Assembly: GCF_963422355.1 (NCBI RefSeq)
Contig: NC_085095.1
Coordinates: 7,095,312 to 7,159,311 of the forward strand
DNA length: 64,000 nucleotides
Source: Corticium candelabrum
Taxonomy: Eukaryota; Porifera; Homoscleromorpha; Homosclerophorida; Plakinidae
Direction: 5' to 3'
Below the pieces are notes generated by a model, which was not told the DNA's origin, made no database searches, and saw only the letters and a program-made list of their open reading frames with translations. Of this stretch, positions 24,501-36,594 are shown piece by piece. Position numbers and translations under genes: made by a program. Each line of letters starts with the position of its first letter. Position 1 is the first letter of the stretch.

Positions 24501-27500
24501 TCTACTTGCGCAATTACAACAGAGGTCGCCCTTGGGTAGCTGGTGTGGTTCAGTCCAAAACAGGCCCCCTATCATACACTACCAAACTGGAGGATGGGAG
24601 GGTAGTCAAATGACAATTAGATCAGATTCGAAAACCTTACAATTGGAAAGACATGAAGGAGGTGAACCAGAAGACCTACTGGCGGAACCAATACATCCAA
24701 TGGATAAACCATGTTCAAGAGCAATGGTACTGGTATTGCCGGGAAGACCCGAAGAGTAGGTTGTCGCACCAGACTTACCAGAACAACAACAAGATGGAGT
24801 TGATAAACAAATAGAACAGGACGCGATGGCATCATCGCCGGAGATTAGCACAGGACCAGAAGACTTAGAGACACATGTGGAACCAACTACAGCATCAAAG
24901 CTACATGCCAGCAAAGGAGTGACTCCAATCCGCCGTTCCAGCAGAAGGAGAAAGGCACCTGACAGACTGAATTTTTAGTAGATTAGACTATTGTGTTGTA
25001 CTATATACCTCTTAATTGTTAATACCAGTCACATAGTCGGGGGGTGGGGGGGGGTTGATGTAGTAGATACATCCGAGAAATTGCATTGTGTTAGTTCAGT
25101 CATTGACCGGCATTTAGGACTAGCCAGTCATTCTTGAAATAGATCGCCTTGAGTGAACAGTAAGACCAGTTGAGTGTGTGCTAAGGACGCAGTTAGTTGT
25201 GACACAACCATAGACAATTAAATTTTTACAGCAACTGCAATTGTCACCAGTATTGGCAAAAGATGTAGAAGATGGACAGAACAAGACCCTATACTGTCTA
25301 GGGTACAAGCATGTGAATTATCTACGTAAAGAAGAGGGATGCATATTAAGGGGGTACAGGGTGATTGTACCACCACAAGGGTAACAACGAGTTTTGGAGG
25401 AGTTACATGCTGGTCATCCTGGTGTGGCACGGATGAAAGGCTTAGCCAGAGCAATAGTCTGGTGGCCTGGACTGGATGGAGACATCGAATGCAAGGTCCA
25501 AAGTTGTTCTCGTTGTCAAGAAACAAGGAATGCACCACCAAAAGCTCCATTGCATCCCTGGTAGTGGCCCCATCAGCCGTGGATGAGGGTGCACGTGGAC
25601 TACGCTAAACCCTTGCTAGAAAAAATGTTTATTGTATTCATTGACGCACACTTGAAGTGATTGAAGTCGAACCTGTAGAATCAGCGACTACAAAAACTAC
25701 GGTGGAAAGTTAAGAAAATTTCTTAACTCATGGAATTCCTGAAAAACTGGTATTAAACAATGGGTCAGTATTCACCAGTCAAGAATTTACCAATTTTGTA
25801 AAATCGAATGGCACAGACCACATTAAAAGCAGCACCTTATCATCCGTCAAGTAATGGGCTGGCGGAAAGAGCAGTACAAGTATTAAAGAAAGGACTATCA
25901 CTAGCAAAACAAGAAACATTGACATATCGCTTGACACAAGTGTTGTTCAGCTACCGGATTACACCGCATTCCACGGCAGGAATATCGCATGAGGAATTAT
26001 TAATGGATTACAAACTACAGTCACGTTTAGATTTGTTACACCCCAACTTGGAGCAAATGGTACACAAAAGCAATCGCAACAGAAACATTTCTACAAGGGT
26101 AACCGCAATAGAATGATAGACCTTTACAATGGAGTGAGAGTCTACGTGCACAATTACAACAGAGGTCGTCCTTGGTAGATGGTGTAGTTCAGTCGTAAAC
26201 AGGCCCCTTATTATACACTATCAAACTGGAAGATGGGAAGGTAGTCAAACGACATTCAAATCAGATTCGGAAAACCTTACAATCAGAAACACATGAAAGA
26301 GGTAAACCAGAATACCTACTAGTGGAACCAATGCATCCACAGGATAAACCATGTTCAAGAGTAATGGTACTGGTATCGCTGGGGAACTTGAACAGTGGCA
26401 TGTCGCACCAGACTTACCGAGCAACAAAAAGATGGAGTTGACAAACAAATAAAACCATTGCCGAAGATTAGCACAGGACCAGAAGACTCAGAGATACACG
26501 TGCAACCAACTGGAGCATCAAAACTACATGCCATGCAACAAAGGAGTGACTCCAGTCGCCCTTCCAGCAAAAGAAGAATGGCACCAGACAGACTGAATTT
26601 TTAGTAGATTAGACTATTGTGTTGTACTGCATCCCTCTTAATTGTTAATATCAGTCACATAGTCAGGGGAAAAAGATGTAGTATATAAATCCGGGAACTC
26701 GTATTGTGTACATTTCAGTCATTGACCAGCATTTATGACTACCCAGTCATTCTTGAAATAGATCGACTGTTAAATCTAAATTGTTGTACTGTTACTGATG
26801 GCTTCAGGTTGAAATGTTCTGTCAATGTCTGTAGTATTTCGTCGACTGACTTATCTTTAGGCTTCCACTAAACTTCCTAGACTTCGATACGTGCGACCTC
26901 CAATCACGCTTACTAGAATAGCTCTTTGTCTATCAGCGTCGTCTATGCCATTTGCTGCAAAGTATTGTTCTAACCTTTCTGCGTAAAGTGGTCATTCTTC
27001 CTTCGATTCGTCAAACTCTGCTATTTGTACAAATACTGCCATCATCCTCGTCGCCAGATGTCACAAGTAACTGCGTCCTTAGGAAGCGTTCAACAGGTCT
27101 TGCTGTAAACTCAAGTCGATCTATTTCAAGAATGACTGGCTAGTCTTAAATGACGGTCAATGACTGAAACGTAACACAATACAAGTTCCCAGGTGTATGT
27201 ACTACAGTTAGTCTACTAAAGACAACATTTATCATATTCACATCAGAAAGCCGCAAACTTGCCAACTACATGCATGCCACACTTACCATCCATAATTAAG
27301 ACTAAATCATCCAACACTCTAGTTTAATCTTACAACGTAAATAAGTTAATGACTAACTAAAATGGTTACGGATTTTATTGTACAAGTACAATCTACAATG
27401 TGAAATGCAACTAATTTATTAGTAAGTCACTTTTGATTAGGAAATGATGACAAATCATCTATAAACTTAATTTGCTGCAAGTTGTCAAGTGTATTCCTAC

Positions 27501-30500
27501 GCTTGCTAGGATTATTCTTAGAGTATCGAGGCATTACTCATAGCAACGGGTTGTCAAGTCAATACAACAACGACTGAATACACCTAGCAACACCTCTGTA
27601 TTGCAATGGTACAGGGACTTTCACTGTTCTCTGTTCTTCCTTTGGGGAGTTGACATGTCCATCAATCAAGAACACACGTCACTTCACAGGTCCATCACTG
27701 AGTACAGTCATGTACATAATATACATGAATGTAAAATGAGATATTTTCTTTGAAGTTTGCAGGCGAATTGTACAGTTTATTTCACATAATACCCTGCGGT
27801 TTTCAGTTAGTACCATGTGGTTTTGTTCAGTATAATTGCTTTATTGGGCACAAGGCAAAAATTACAGAACAACACAATCTACTTCCAATTATATTCCAAA
27901 AGGTAAATTTACTACCACATTTCCAAAAAAGGTGCCCTTCTCCTTTTTCCTTGAGTTTAGTCCCTCCAGTTTCAGTATAATTGACATATTGGCAGCTGCT
28001 GATAGTCATCTGTGATTTTGAATTATCTTGGTCTTCGTTGCTTTGGGAGGGCTTGCAGTTTTTCTTATACCAGTATATCATGACTGCATGGCACAAGGAC
28101 TTTGGGAGTACAGAATTGCTTCTGTTTCCAGTTTGTCTCATGATGAGTTGTTCATCCACATTTTGGTTAAACAATTCTGTAAGAACAAAAAACTGTCATG
28201 GCCCAATCTTCAACACATGCCTGGAATTGTCATACGGGCACCGGACAAGACTAGCGCGAGAGAGTCTGGGGACGAGGCTAAGTGTAAACACGTTTGCAGT
28301 TTCGAAAAACTTGATCTTGTCGAGCATGCTGATACGCCGCGCACGTCTCTAGCGTCGATATGGGCATGGAAAATTGTCACTGACTGCTTAGGGAACTTGT
28401 CTACTAGTGCTAAGTTACCAACTAAAGCTATTACAATCGATTTTGTGATTTGCATTGGCTTGGATTAGAAAGTAGCCCGGATAAACAGCGGGGCGCTAGA
28501 GGGTTAATTAATGATAGCTTGCTTGTGTTGTACTCTGTCCATGCATAGAAATGTTGTACAGCTAACATATTAGACCAAACACAAGCACTCTATGTTGCTC
28601 TAGCACTTCACCGCAAAGCCAGCAAACCCCACTCCAATGCCCACGCCCACGTTTGAAACAACCACGCCCATAAATACTGCCATTTAGCCACACCTACACC
28701 ACCACGCCTTTGAGATATTCTGGGGAGAACACGGCCCGCATGTATGGTCTAAGTCGGATAAACAGCCTGTTCTCAGGGACTATGCGGCTGTAACTCCCTC
28801 AAGAGAACTTCTGAGAGAACTTCTGAAGCGCTGTTGGTTTTGGGCTCGACTGCATCAGCGCTTCCTGGGCTTGTTCTTGAGGGAGTTACAGCCGCATTAT
28901 GCCATGGTCCCCTCGGTCAGAGTATCTATCCTATACGTAAATAAAATTAGTGGTATCACTCTCTAGTTATGACAGTCACAAGTAATATTACCATTTACCT
29001 GTATTTGGTACACTTCCTATACCACAATTGCTTAGATCCAATCTCAACACGTTCAGTCCATTCCATACGTTGTTGGGAAGACACAACAATCTCTTGTTAC
29101 CAGATAAATTCAATCTTCGTAAATGTTTCCACTGTAAACATGAAAATGTGGGAAATACATCTAGTCTGATTTCTGACAAATCCAGCTCTTCTAGATCATG
29201 AAGATCATTCCATTCAGCTGGCAGCTGCTGTATGTTACACCTACTCAATCTTAACTTTTTCAACTTGGTAAGACCTGTACATGAGAATGGCTGAAGATTT
29301 TCGTTCCATGACAAATCCAGGTCTTCTAGATCATGAAGATCATTCAATTCAGCTGGCAGCTGCTGTATGTTACACTCACTCAAATTTAACTTTTTCAACT
29401 TGGTAAGACCTGTACATGAGAATGGCTGAAGATTTTTGTTCCCTGACAAATTCAGCTCTTCTAGATCATGAAGATCATTCCATTCAGCTGGCAGCTGCTG
29501 TATGTTACAGCTAATCAAATTTAACTTTTTCAACTTGGTAAGACCTGTACATGAGAATGGCTGAAGATTTTTGTTCCCTGACAAATTCAGCTCTTCTAGA
29601 TCATGAAGATCATTCCATTCAGCTGGCAGCTGCTGTATGTTACAACAACGCAAATTTAACTTTTTCAACTTGGCAAGACCTGTACATGAGAATGTCTGAA
29701 GATTTTCGTTCCATGACAAATCCAGCTCTTCTAGATCATGAAGATCATTCCATTCAGCTGGCAGCTGCTGTATGTTACAGCTAATCAAATTTAACTTTTT
29801 CAACTTGGTAAGACCTGTACATGAGAATGTCTGAAGATTTTTGTTCCGTGACAAATCCAGCTCTTCTAGATCATGAAGATCATTCCATTCAGCTGGCAGC
29901 TGCTGTATGTTACAGCTAATCAAATTTAACTTTTTCAACTTGGTAAGACCTGTACATGAGAATGTCTGAAGATTTTTGTTCCGTGACAAATCCAGCTCTT
30001 CTAGATCATGAAGATCATTCCATTCAGCTGGCAGCTGCTGTATGTTACAGCTAATCAAATTTAACTTTTTCAACTTGGTAAGACCTGTACATGAGAATGT
30101 CTGAAGATTTTTGTTCCGTGGCAAATCCAGCTCTTCTAGATCATGAAGATCATTCCATTCAGCTGGCAGCTGCTGTATGTTACAACAACGCAAATTTAAC
30201 TTTTTCAACTTGGCAAGACCTGTACATGAGAATGTCTGAAGATTTTCGTTCCCTGACAAATCCAGCTCTTCTAGATCATGAAGATCATTCCATTCAGCTG
30301 GCAGCTGCTGTATGTTACAGCTAATCAAATTTAACTTTTTCAACTTGGTAAGACCTGTACATGAGAATGGCTGAAGATTTTCGTTCTCTGACAAATCCAG
30401 CTCTTCTAGATCATGAAGATCATTCCATTCAGCTGGCAGCTGCTGTATGTTACAGCACTTCAATTTTAACTTTTTCAACTTGGTAAGACCTGTACATGAG

Positions 30501-33500
30501 AATGTCTGAAGATTTTCGTTCTCTGACAAATCCAGCTCTTCTAGATCATGAAGATCATTCCATTCAGCTGGCAGCTGCTGTATGTTACACCAACGCAAAT
30601 TTAACTTTTTCAACTTGGTAAGACCTGCACATGAGAATGGCTGAAGATTTTCGTTCCATGACAAATCCAGCTCTTCTAGATCATGAAGATCATTCCATTC
30701 AGCTGGCAGCTGCTGTATGTTACAGCTAATCAAATTTAACTTTTTCAACTTGGTAAGACCTGTACATGAGAATGGCTGAAGATTTTCGTTCTCTGACAAA
30801 TCCAGCTCTTCTAGATCATGAAGATCATTCCATTCAGCTGGCAGCTGCTGTATGTTACAGCTAATCAATTTTAACTTTTTCAACTTGGTAAGACCTGTAC
30901 ATGAGAATGTCTGAAGGTTTTCGTTCGATGACAAATCCAGCTCTTCTAGATCATGAAGATCATTCCATTCAGCCGGCAGCTGCTGTATGTTACAGCTAAT
31001 CAAATTTAACTTTTTCAACTTGGTAAGACCTGTACATGAGAATGGCTGAAGATTTTTGTTCCCTGACAAATCCAGCTCTTCTAGATTGTGAAGATAATTC
31101 CATTCAGCTGGCAGCTGCTGTATGTTACAGCTAATCAAATTTAACTTTTTCAACTTGGTAAGACCTGTACATGAGAATGGCTGAAGATTTTCGTTCCATG
31201 ACAAATCCAGCTCTTCTAGATCATGAAGATCATTCCACTCAGCTGGCAGCTGCTGTATGTTACACCTCCTCAATTTTAACTTTTTCAACTTGGTAAGACC
31301 TGTACATGAGAATGGCTGAAGATTTTCGTTCCGTGACAAATCCAGCTCTTCTAGATCATGAAGATCATTCCACTCAGCTGGCAGCTGCTGTATGTTACAG
31401 CTAATCAATTTTAACTTTTTCAACTTGGTAAGACCTGTACATGAGAATGGCTGAAGATTTTCGTTCCGTGACAAATCCAGCTCTTCTAGATCATGAAGAT
31501 CATTCCATTCAGCTGGCAGCTGCTGTATGTTACAACTAATCAAAGTTAACTTTTTCAACTTGGTAAGACCTGTACATGAGAATGTCTGAAGATTTTTGTT
31601 CAATGACAAATCCAGCTCTTCTAGATCATGAAGATCATTCCATTCAGCTGGCAGCTGCTGTATGTTACAGCTAATCAATTTTAACTTTTTCAACTTGGTA
31701 AGACCTGTACATGGGAATGTCTGAAGATTTTCGTTCCATGACAAATCCAGCTCTTCTAGATCATGAAGATCATTCCATTCAGCTGGCAGCTGCTGTATGT
31801 TACAGCTAATCAATTTTAACTTTTTCAACTTGGTAAGACCTGTACATGAGAATGGTTGAAGATTTTCGTTCCGTGACAAATCCAGCTCTTCTAGATCATG
31901 AAGATCATTCCATTCAGCTGGCAGCTGCTGTATGTTACAACTAATCAAAGTTAACTTTTTCAACTTGGTAAGACCTGTACATGAGAATGTCTGAAGATTT
32001 TTGTTCAATGACAAATGCAGCTCTTCTAGATCATGAAGATCATTCCATTCAGCTGGCAGCTGCTGTATGTTACAGCTAATCAATTTTAACTTTTTCAACT
32101 TGGTAAGACCTGTACATGGGAATGTCTGAAGATTTTCGTTCCATGACAAATCCAGCTCTTCTAGATCATGAAGATCATTCCATTCAGCTGGCAGCTGCTG
32201 TATGTTACAGCTAATCAATTTTAACTTTTTCAACTTGGTAAGACCTGTACATGAGAATGGCTGAAGATTTTCGTTCCGTGACAAATCCAGCTCTTCTAGA
32301 TCATGAAGATCATTCCATTCAGCTGGCAGCTGCTGTATGTTACAACTAATCAAAGTTAACTTTTTCAACTTGGTAAGACCTGTACATGAGAATGGCTGAA
32401 GATTTTCGTTCCCTGACAAATCCAGCTCTTCTAGATCATGAAGATCATTCCACTGAGCTGGCAGCTGCTGTATGTTACAGCTAATCAAATATAACTTTTT
32501 CAACTTGGTAAGACCTGTACATGAGAATGGCTGAAGATTTTCGTTCCCTGACAAATCCAGCTCTTCTAGATCATGAAGATCATTCCATTCAGCTGGCAGC
32601 TGCTGTATGTTACAACTAATCAAAGTTAACTTTTTCAACTTGGTAAGACCTGTACATGAGAATGTCTGAAGATTTTTGTTCAATGACAAATGCAGCTCTT
32701 CTAGATCATGAAGATCATTCCATTCAGCTGGCAGCTGCTGTATGTTACAGCTAATCAATTTTAACTTTTTCAACTTGGTAAGACCTGTACATGGGAATGT
32801 CTGAAGATTTTCGTTCCATGACAAATCCAGCTCTTCTAGATCATGAAGATCATTCCATTCAGCTGGCAGCTGCTGTATGTTACAGCTAATCAATTTTAAC
32901 TTTTTCAACTTGGTAAGACCTGTACATGAGAATGGCTGAAGATTTTCGTTCCCTGACAAATCCAGCTCTTCTAGATCATGAAGATCATTCCACTCAGCTG
33001 GCAGCTGCTGTATGTTACAGCTAATCAAATTTAACTTTTTCAACTTGGTAAGACCTGTACATGAGAATGGCTGAAGATTTTCGTTCCGTGACAAATCCAG
33101 CTCTTCTAGATCATGAAGATCATTCCACTCAGCTGGCAGCTGCTGTATGTTACAGCTAATCAAATTTAACTTTTTCAACTTGGTAAGGCCTGTACATGAG
33201 AATGGCTGAAGATTTTCGTTCCATGACAAATCCAGCTCTTCTAGATCATGAAGATCATTCAATTCAGCTGGCAGCTGCTGTATGTTACAACTAATCAAAG
33301 TTAAATTTTTCAACTTGGTAAGACCTGTACATGAGAATGGCTGAAGATTTTCGTTCCATGACAAATCCAGCTCTTCTAGATCATGAAGATCATTCCACTC
33401 AGCTGGCAGCTGCTGTATGTTACAGCTAATCAATTTTAACTTTTTCAACTTGGTAAGACCTGTACATGAGAATGGCTGAAGATTTTCGTTCCCTGACAAA

Positions 33501-36500
33501 TCCAGCTCTTCTAGATCATGAAGATCATTCCACTCAGCTGGCAGCTGCTGTATGTTACAGCTAATCAAATTTAACTTTTTCAACTTGGTAAGGCCTGTAC
33601 ATGAGAATGGCTGAAGATTTTTGTTCCATGACAAATCCAGCTCTTCTAGATCATGAAGATCATTCCATTCAGCTGGCAGCTGCTGTATGTTACAACTAAT
33701 CAAAGTTAAATTTTTCAACTTGGTAAGACCTGTACATGAGAATGGCTGAAGATTTTCGTTCCCTGACAAATCCAGCTCTTCTAGATCATGAAGATCATTC
33801 CACTCAGCTGGCACCTGCTGTATGTTACAACAACGCAAATTTAACTTTTTCAACTTGGCAAGACCTGTACATGAGAATGTCTGAAGATTTTCGTTCCCTG
33901 ACAAATCCAGCTCTTCTAGATCATGAAGATCATTCCATTCAGCTGGCAGCTGCTGTATGTTACAGCTAATCAAATTTAACTTTTTCAACTTGGTAAGACC
34001 TGTACATGAGAATGGCTGAAGATTTTTGTTCCATGACAAATCCAGCTCTTCTAGATTGTGAAGATAATTCCATTCAGCTGGCAGCTGCTGTATGTTACAG
34101 CTAATCAAATTTAACTTTTTCAACTTGGTAAGACCTGTACATGAGAATGGCTGAAGATTTTCGTTCCATGACAAATCCAGCTCTTCTAGATCATGAAGAT
34201 CATTCCACTCAGCTGGCAGCTGCTGTATGTTACAGCTAATCAATTTTAACTTTTTCAACTTGGTAAGACCTGTACATGAGAATGGCTGAAGATTTTCGTT
34301 CCCTGACAAATCCAGCTCTTCTAGATCATGAAGATCATTCCACTCAGCTGGCAGCTGCTGTATGTTACAGCTAATCAATTTTAACTTTTTCAACTTGGTA
34401 AGACCTGTACATGAGAATGGCTGAAGATTTTCGTTCCCTGACAAATCCAGCTCTTCTAGATCATGAAGATCATTCAATTCAGCTGGCAGCTGCTGTATGT
34501 TACAACTAATCAAAGTTAACTTTTTCAACTTGGTAAGACCTGTACATGAGAATGTCTGAAGATTTTTGTTCAATGACAAATGCAGCTCTTCTAGATCATG
34601 AAGATCATTCCATTCAGCTGGCAGCTGCTGTATGTTACAGCTAATCAATTTTAACTTTTTCAACTTGGTAAGACCTGTACATGAGAATGGCTGAAGATTT
34701 TCGTTCCGTGACAAATCCAGCTCTTCTAGATCATGAAGATCATTCAATTCAGCTGGCAGCTGCTGTATGTTACAACTAATCAAAGTTAACTTTTTCAACT
34801 TGGTAAGACCTGTACATGAGAATGTCTGAAGATTTTTGTTCAATGACAAATGCAGCTCTTCTAGATCATGAAGATCATTCCATTCAGCTGGCAGCTGCTG
34901 TATGTTACAGCTAATCAATTTTAACTTTTTCAACTTGGTAAGACCTGTACATGGGAATGTCTGAAGATTTTCGTTCCATGACAAATCCAGCTCTTCTAGA
35001 TCATGAAGATCATTCCATTCAGCTGGCAGCTGCTGTATGTTACAGCTAATCAATTTTAACTTTTTCAACTTGGTAAGACCTGTACATGAGAATGGCTGAA
35101 GATTTTCGTTCCGTGACAAATCCAGCTCTTCTAGATCATGAAGATCATTCCATTCAGCTGGCAGCTGCTGTATGTTACAACTAATCAAAGTTAACTTTTT
35201 CAACTTGGTAAGACCTGTACATGAGAATGTCTGAAGATTTTTGTTCAATGACAAATGCAGCTCTTCTAGATCATGAAGATCATTCAATTCAGCTGGCAGC
35301 TGCTGTATGTTACAACTAATCAAAGTTAACTTTTTCAACTTGGTAAGACCTGTACATGAGAATGTCTGAAGATTTTTGTTCAATGACAAATGCAGCTCTT
35401 CTAGATCATGAAGATCATTCAATTCAGCTGGCAGCTGCTGTATGTTACAGCTAATCAATTTTAACTTTTTCAACTTGGTAAGACCTGTACATGGGAATGT
35501 CTGAAGATTTTCGTTCCATGACAAATCCAGCTCTTCTAGATCATGAAGATCATTCCATTCAGCTGGCAGCTGCTGTATGTTACACCAACGCAAATTTAAC
35601 TTTTTCAACTTGGTAAGACCTGTACATGAGAATGGCTGAAGATTTTCGTTCCGTGACAAATCCAGCTCTTCTAGATCATGAAGATCATTCCATTCAGCTG
35701 GGAGCTGCTGTATGTTACACTTACTCAAATTTAACTTTTTCAACTTGGTAAGACCTGTACATGAGAATGGCTGAAGATTTTCGTTCCGTGACAAATCCAG
35801 CTCTTCTAGATCATGAAGATCATTCCATTCAGCTGGCAGCTGCTGTATGTTACACTTCCTCAATTTTAACTTTTTCAACTTGGTAAGACCTGTACATAAG
35901 AATGTCTCAAGATTTCTGTTCCATGACAAATCCAGCTCTTCTAGATCATTCAAGAGTGTTGCCTCTCTTATCATCTCTGTGTTGCAATATTTGAAGGACT
36001 GCAGATTGTTGCGTGCTAGATTCACTTTGCACAGTTTCACATTGTTGCAGATCATAGACAAAGTTGCTTGTGTCAAACCACATGCCACCATTTCCACTTC
36101 CACAAGAGTACTGGGCAGTTGACATGACATTAGCTCATCAAACAGCAATGGATTGCGACGGTTGCCACACACAGACAAAACCTTAAGACATGGAAGAAGA
36201 GAAACAACAGTAGGGACCTCCTGGAGACCAATGGGTGTAAGCCGCGGTGAGAAGTAGGAAGTTCTGGAATTGTGGTAATCACTTGTATGCAAATGAATTT
36301 CTTCTAGTTTCCTCAGTTTGGCAATGCCTTCGGGTATAGAGTGTATGTCGTCTGTACAAAGTTTCAATACCTCCAGTCCGCTCGTCTCACATATTTCTTC
36401 AGGAAATGCAAACAACTTTGCATCTAGAAGATCCAATTCCAGTCTCTTTTGCTTGTTAACCTTCGGCGAAAACTCTTCCATCTGACTAGTTCGCCGACTG

Positions 36501-36526
36501 ACCGCCGCAACGGGAGGAAACGCCAT
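18541..36526 (-). CDS. Giant LRR-Roc-COR-death-domain protein (ROCO family)
   Basis: Three minus-strand coding exons join with matching phases: 36526-28999 (phase 1 out), 21346-19274 (phase 1 in and out) and 19208-18541. They predict 3,422 residues. Residues about 200-2480 are leucine-rich repeats. Roc is at about 2575-2780 with P-loop GTTMAGKT, switch II DSGGH and base-recognition SKVD. COR follows ([10 protein letters not shown]). Two death-like domains end the chain at about 3226-3309 and 3336-3416. No kinase domain is present. ROCO proteins are GTP-regulated scaffolds; with LRR ligand-binding arrays and death domains, a role in innate recognition or cell-death signalling is inference. Intron 1 is 7.65 kb because of gypsy insertions; intron 2 is 65 bp. 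Additional exons inside intron 1 are possible but not needed for frame. Confidence 0.85.
19209..19273 (-). other. 65 bp intron of the LRR-ROCO gene
   Basis: Donor CAGG|GTAAAC at 19274/19273 and acceptor TTATTTAG|TGTGTCC at 19209/19208 join the COR-side exon to the death-domain exon in phase 1. This intron size is typical of several other introns in the window. Confidence 0.85.
21549..21660 (-). repeat. LTR fragment of gypsy family 4, inverted
   Basis: TGTCACAGGTAACTGCGTCC... matches the complement of the LTR at 25059-25204 for about 75 bp, then diverges. It lies in minus orientation directly upstream of plus-strand gag, so it is not the natural 5' LTR of that copy. Confidence 0.65.
21653..24978 (+). 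pseudogene. Gypsy family 4, copy A: gag-pol remnant
   Basis: Gag C-terminus with two zinc knuckles ([14 protein letters not shown] and [14 protein letters not shown]), then retropepsin (IDTGAGVSI), RT (22500-23240, [10 protein letters not shown] and VYLDDILI), RNase H (23250-23720, [16 protein letters not shown]) and integrase (23980-24613, [24 protein letters not shown]). A deletion at about 24045 of roughly 330 bp, judged by comparison with copy B, removes the H2C2 finger and the first catalytic aspartate. Shifts and stops are scattered. The N-terminal half of gag is missing on this strand. Confidence 0.75.
25059..25204 (+). repeat. LTR of gypsy family 4, copy A
   Basis: 146 bp, TGTAGTAGATAC to GTTGTGACA. 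It is preceded by a G-rich polypurine tract at 25039-25054. It matches 26677-26771 (partial) and, inverted, 27059-27207. Confidence 0.8.
25208..26602 (+). pseudogene. Gypsy family 4, copy B: 5'-truncated pol
   Basis: It begins abruptly at a position equivalent to 23809 in copy A and runs through the H2C2 region (25390-25540, with CQETRNAP), the integrase core (25600-25800), GLAERAVQ and the tail to a stop at about 26604. It retains the H2C2 stretch that copy A lost but has its own small deletions, shifts and stops. It sits immediately behind copy A's LTR, so the two copies form a tandem sharing one LTR. Confidence 0.7.
26677..26771 (+). repeat. Truncated LTR of gypsy family 4, copy B
   Basis: Starts TGTAGTATATAAATCC behind the purine run AGGGGAAAAAGA. 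It contains a TATA-like TATATAAA. It is cut off after about 95 bp, where it joins an inverted gag fragment. Confidence 0.75.
26772..27058 (-). pseudogene. Gypsy family 4, inverted gag start
   Basis: On the minus strand, reading from the LTR end, the translation shows [29 protein letters not shown] and [10 protein letters not shown]. This is the usual N-terminal gag pattern of Ty3/gypsy elements. It carries at least one stop. It is joined tail to tail with the truncated LTR of copy B. Confidence 0.7.
27059..27207 (-). repeat. LTR of gypsy family 4, inverted full copy
   Basis: 149 bp. On the minus strand it reads TGTAGTACATACACC to GTTACTTGTGACA, followed by the inverted gag start, as expected for a 5' LTR. 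Confidence 0.8.
27208..28770. other. Intronic spacer without recognised genes
   Basis: Several open frames of 80-145 codons occur on both strands at 27750-28470, but none shows a recognisable domain. Part of the LRR-ROCO intron. Confidence 0.35.
28776..28912. repeat. 137 bp nested hairpin
   Basis: Outer arms ATGCGGCTGTAACTCCCTCAAG (28782-28803) and the inverse at 28875-28896. An inner pair, GAAGCGCTG / CAGCGCTTC, and a direct duplication AGAGAACTTCTG lie inside. A small MITE or a structured transcript are both possible. Confidence 0.7.
29170..35945 (-). repeat. In-frame array of 50 LRR-pair units (135 bp each)
   Basis: The word TGGTAAGACCTGTAC and its near copies recur at an exact 135 bp spacing. 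The first, at 29266, and the last, at 35881, are 6615 bp apart, which is exactly 49 periods. Each unit encodes 45 residues, two LRRs ([17 protein letters not shown] and [16 protein letters not shown]). There is no frame-changing indel in 6.75 kb. Outer repeats toward the N and C ends are more diverged, as expected for an array that grew by internal duplication. Confidence 0.95.
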
Positions 36527-36594
36527 GCTTAGTAATCATGTGACTCGTGAACTCGAGGGGAAGGGTCGCAACACAAGTCACGTGCTAGTTAGCA

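Larger units (their letters stand above)
21347..28998 (-). other. 7.65 kb intron of the LRR-ROCO gene
   Basis: Donor ACAG|GTAAATGG at 28999/28998 and acceptor CTTGTAG|AAGTC at 21347/21346, both phase 1. It is over a hundred times longer than the gene's other intron. Most of the excess is gypsy-derived sequence in both orientations. Confidence 0.75.

Noticed and set aside
27827-28468. Open frames of 115 and 146 codons on opposite strands in the ROCO intron
   Set aside because: No recognisable domain, no splice context and no repeat match; length is within chance expectation.
29551-33969. Plus-strand frames of 77 codons at 29551, 30091 and 33736 inside the LRR array
   Set aside because: They are antisense shadows of the 135 bp repeat; identical short frames recur wherever the repeat lacks an antisense stop.
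28988-36526. CRISPR-like array (regular near-identical repeats)
   Set aside because: The repeats are contiguous coding units with no unique spacers and the context is eukaryotic.
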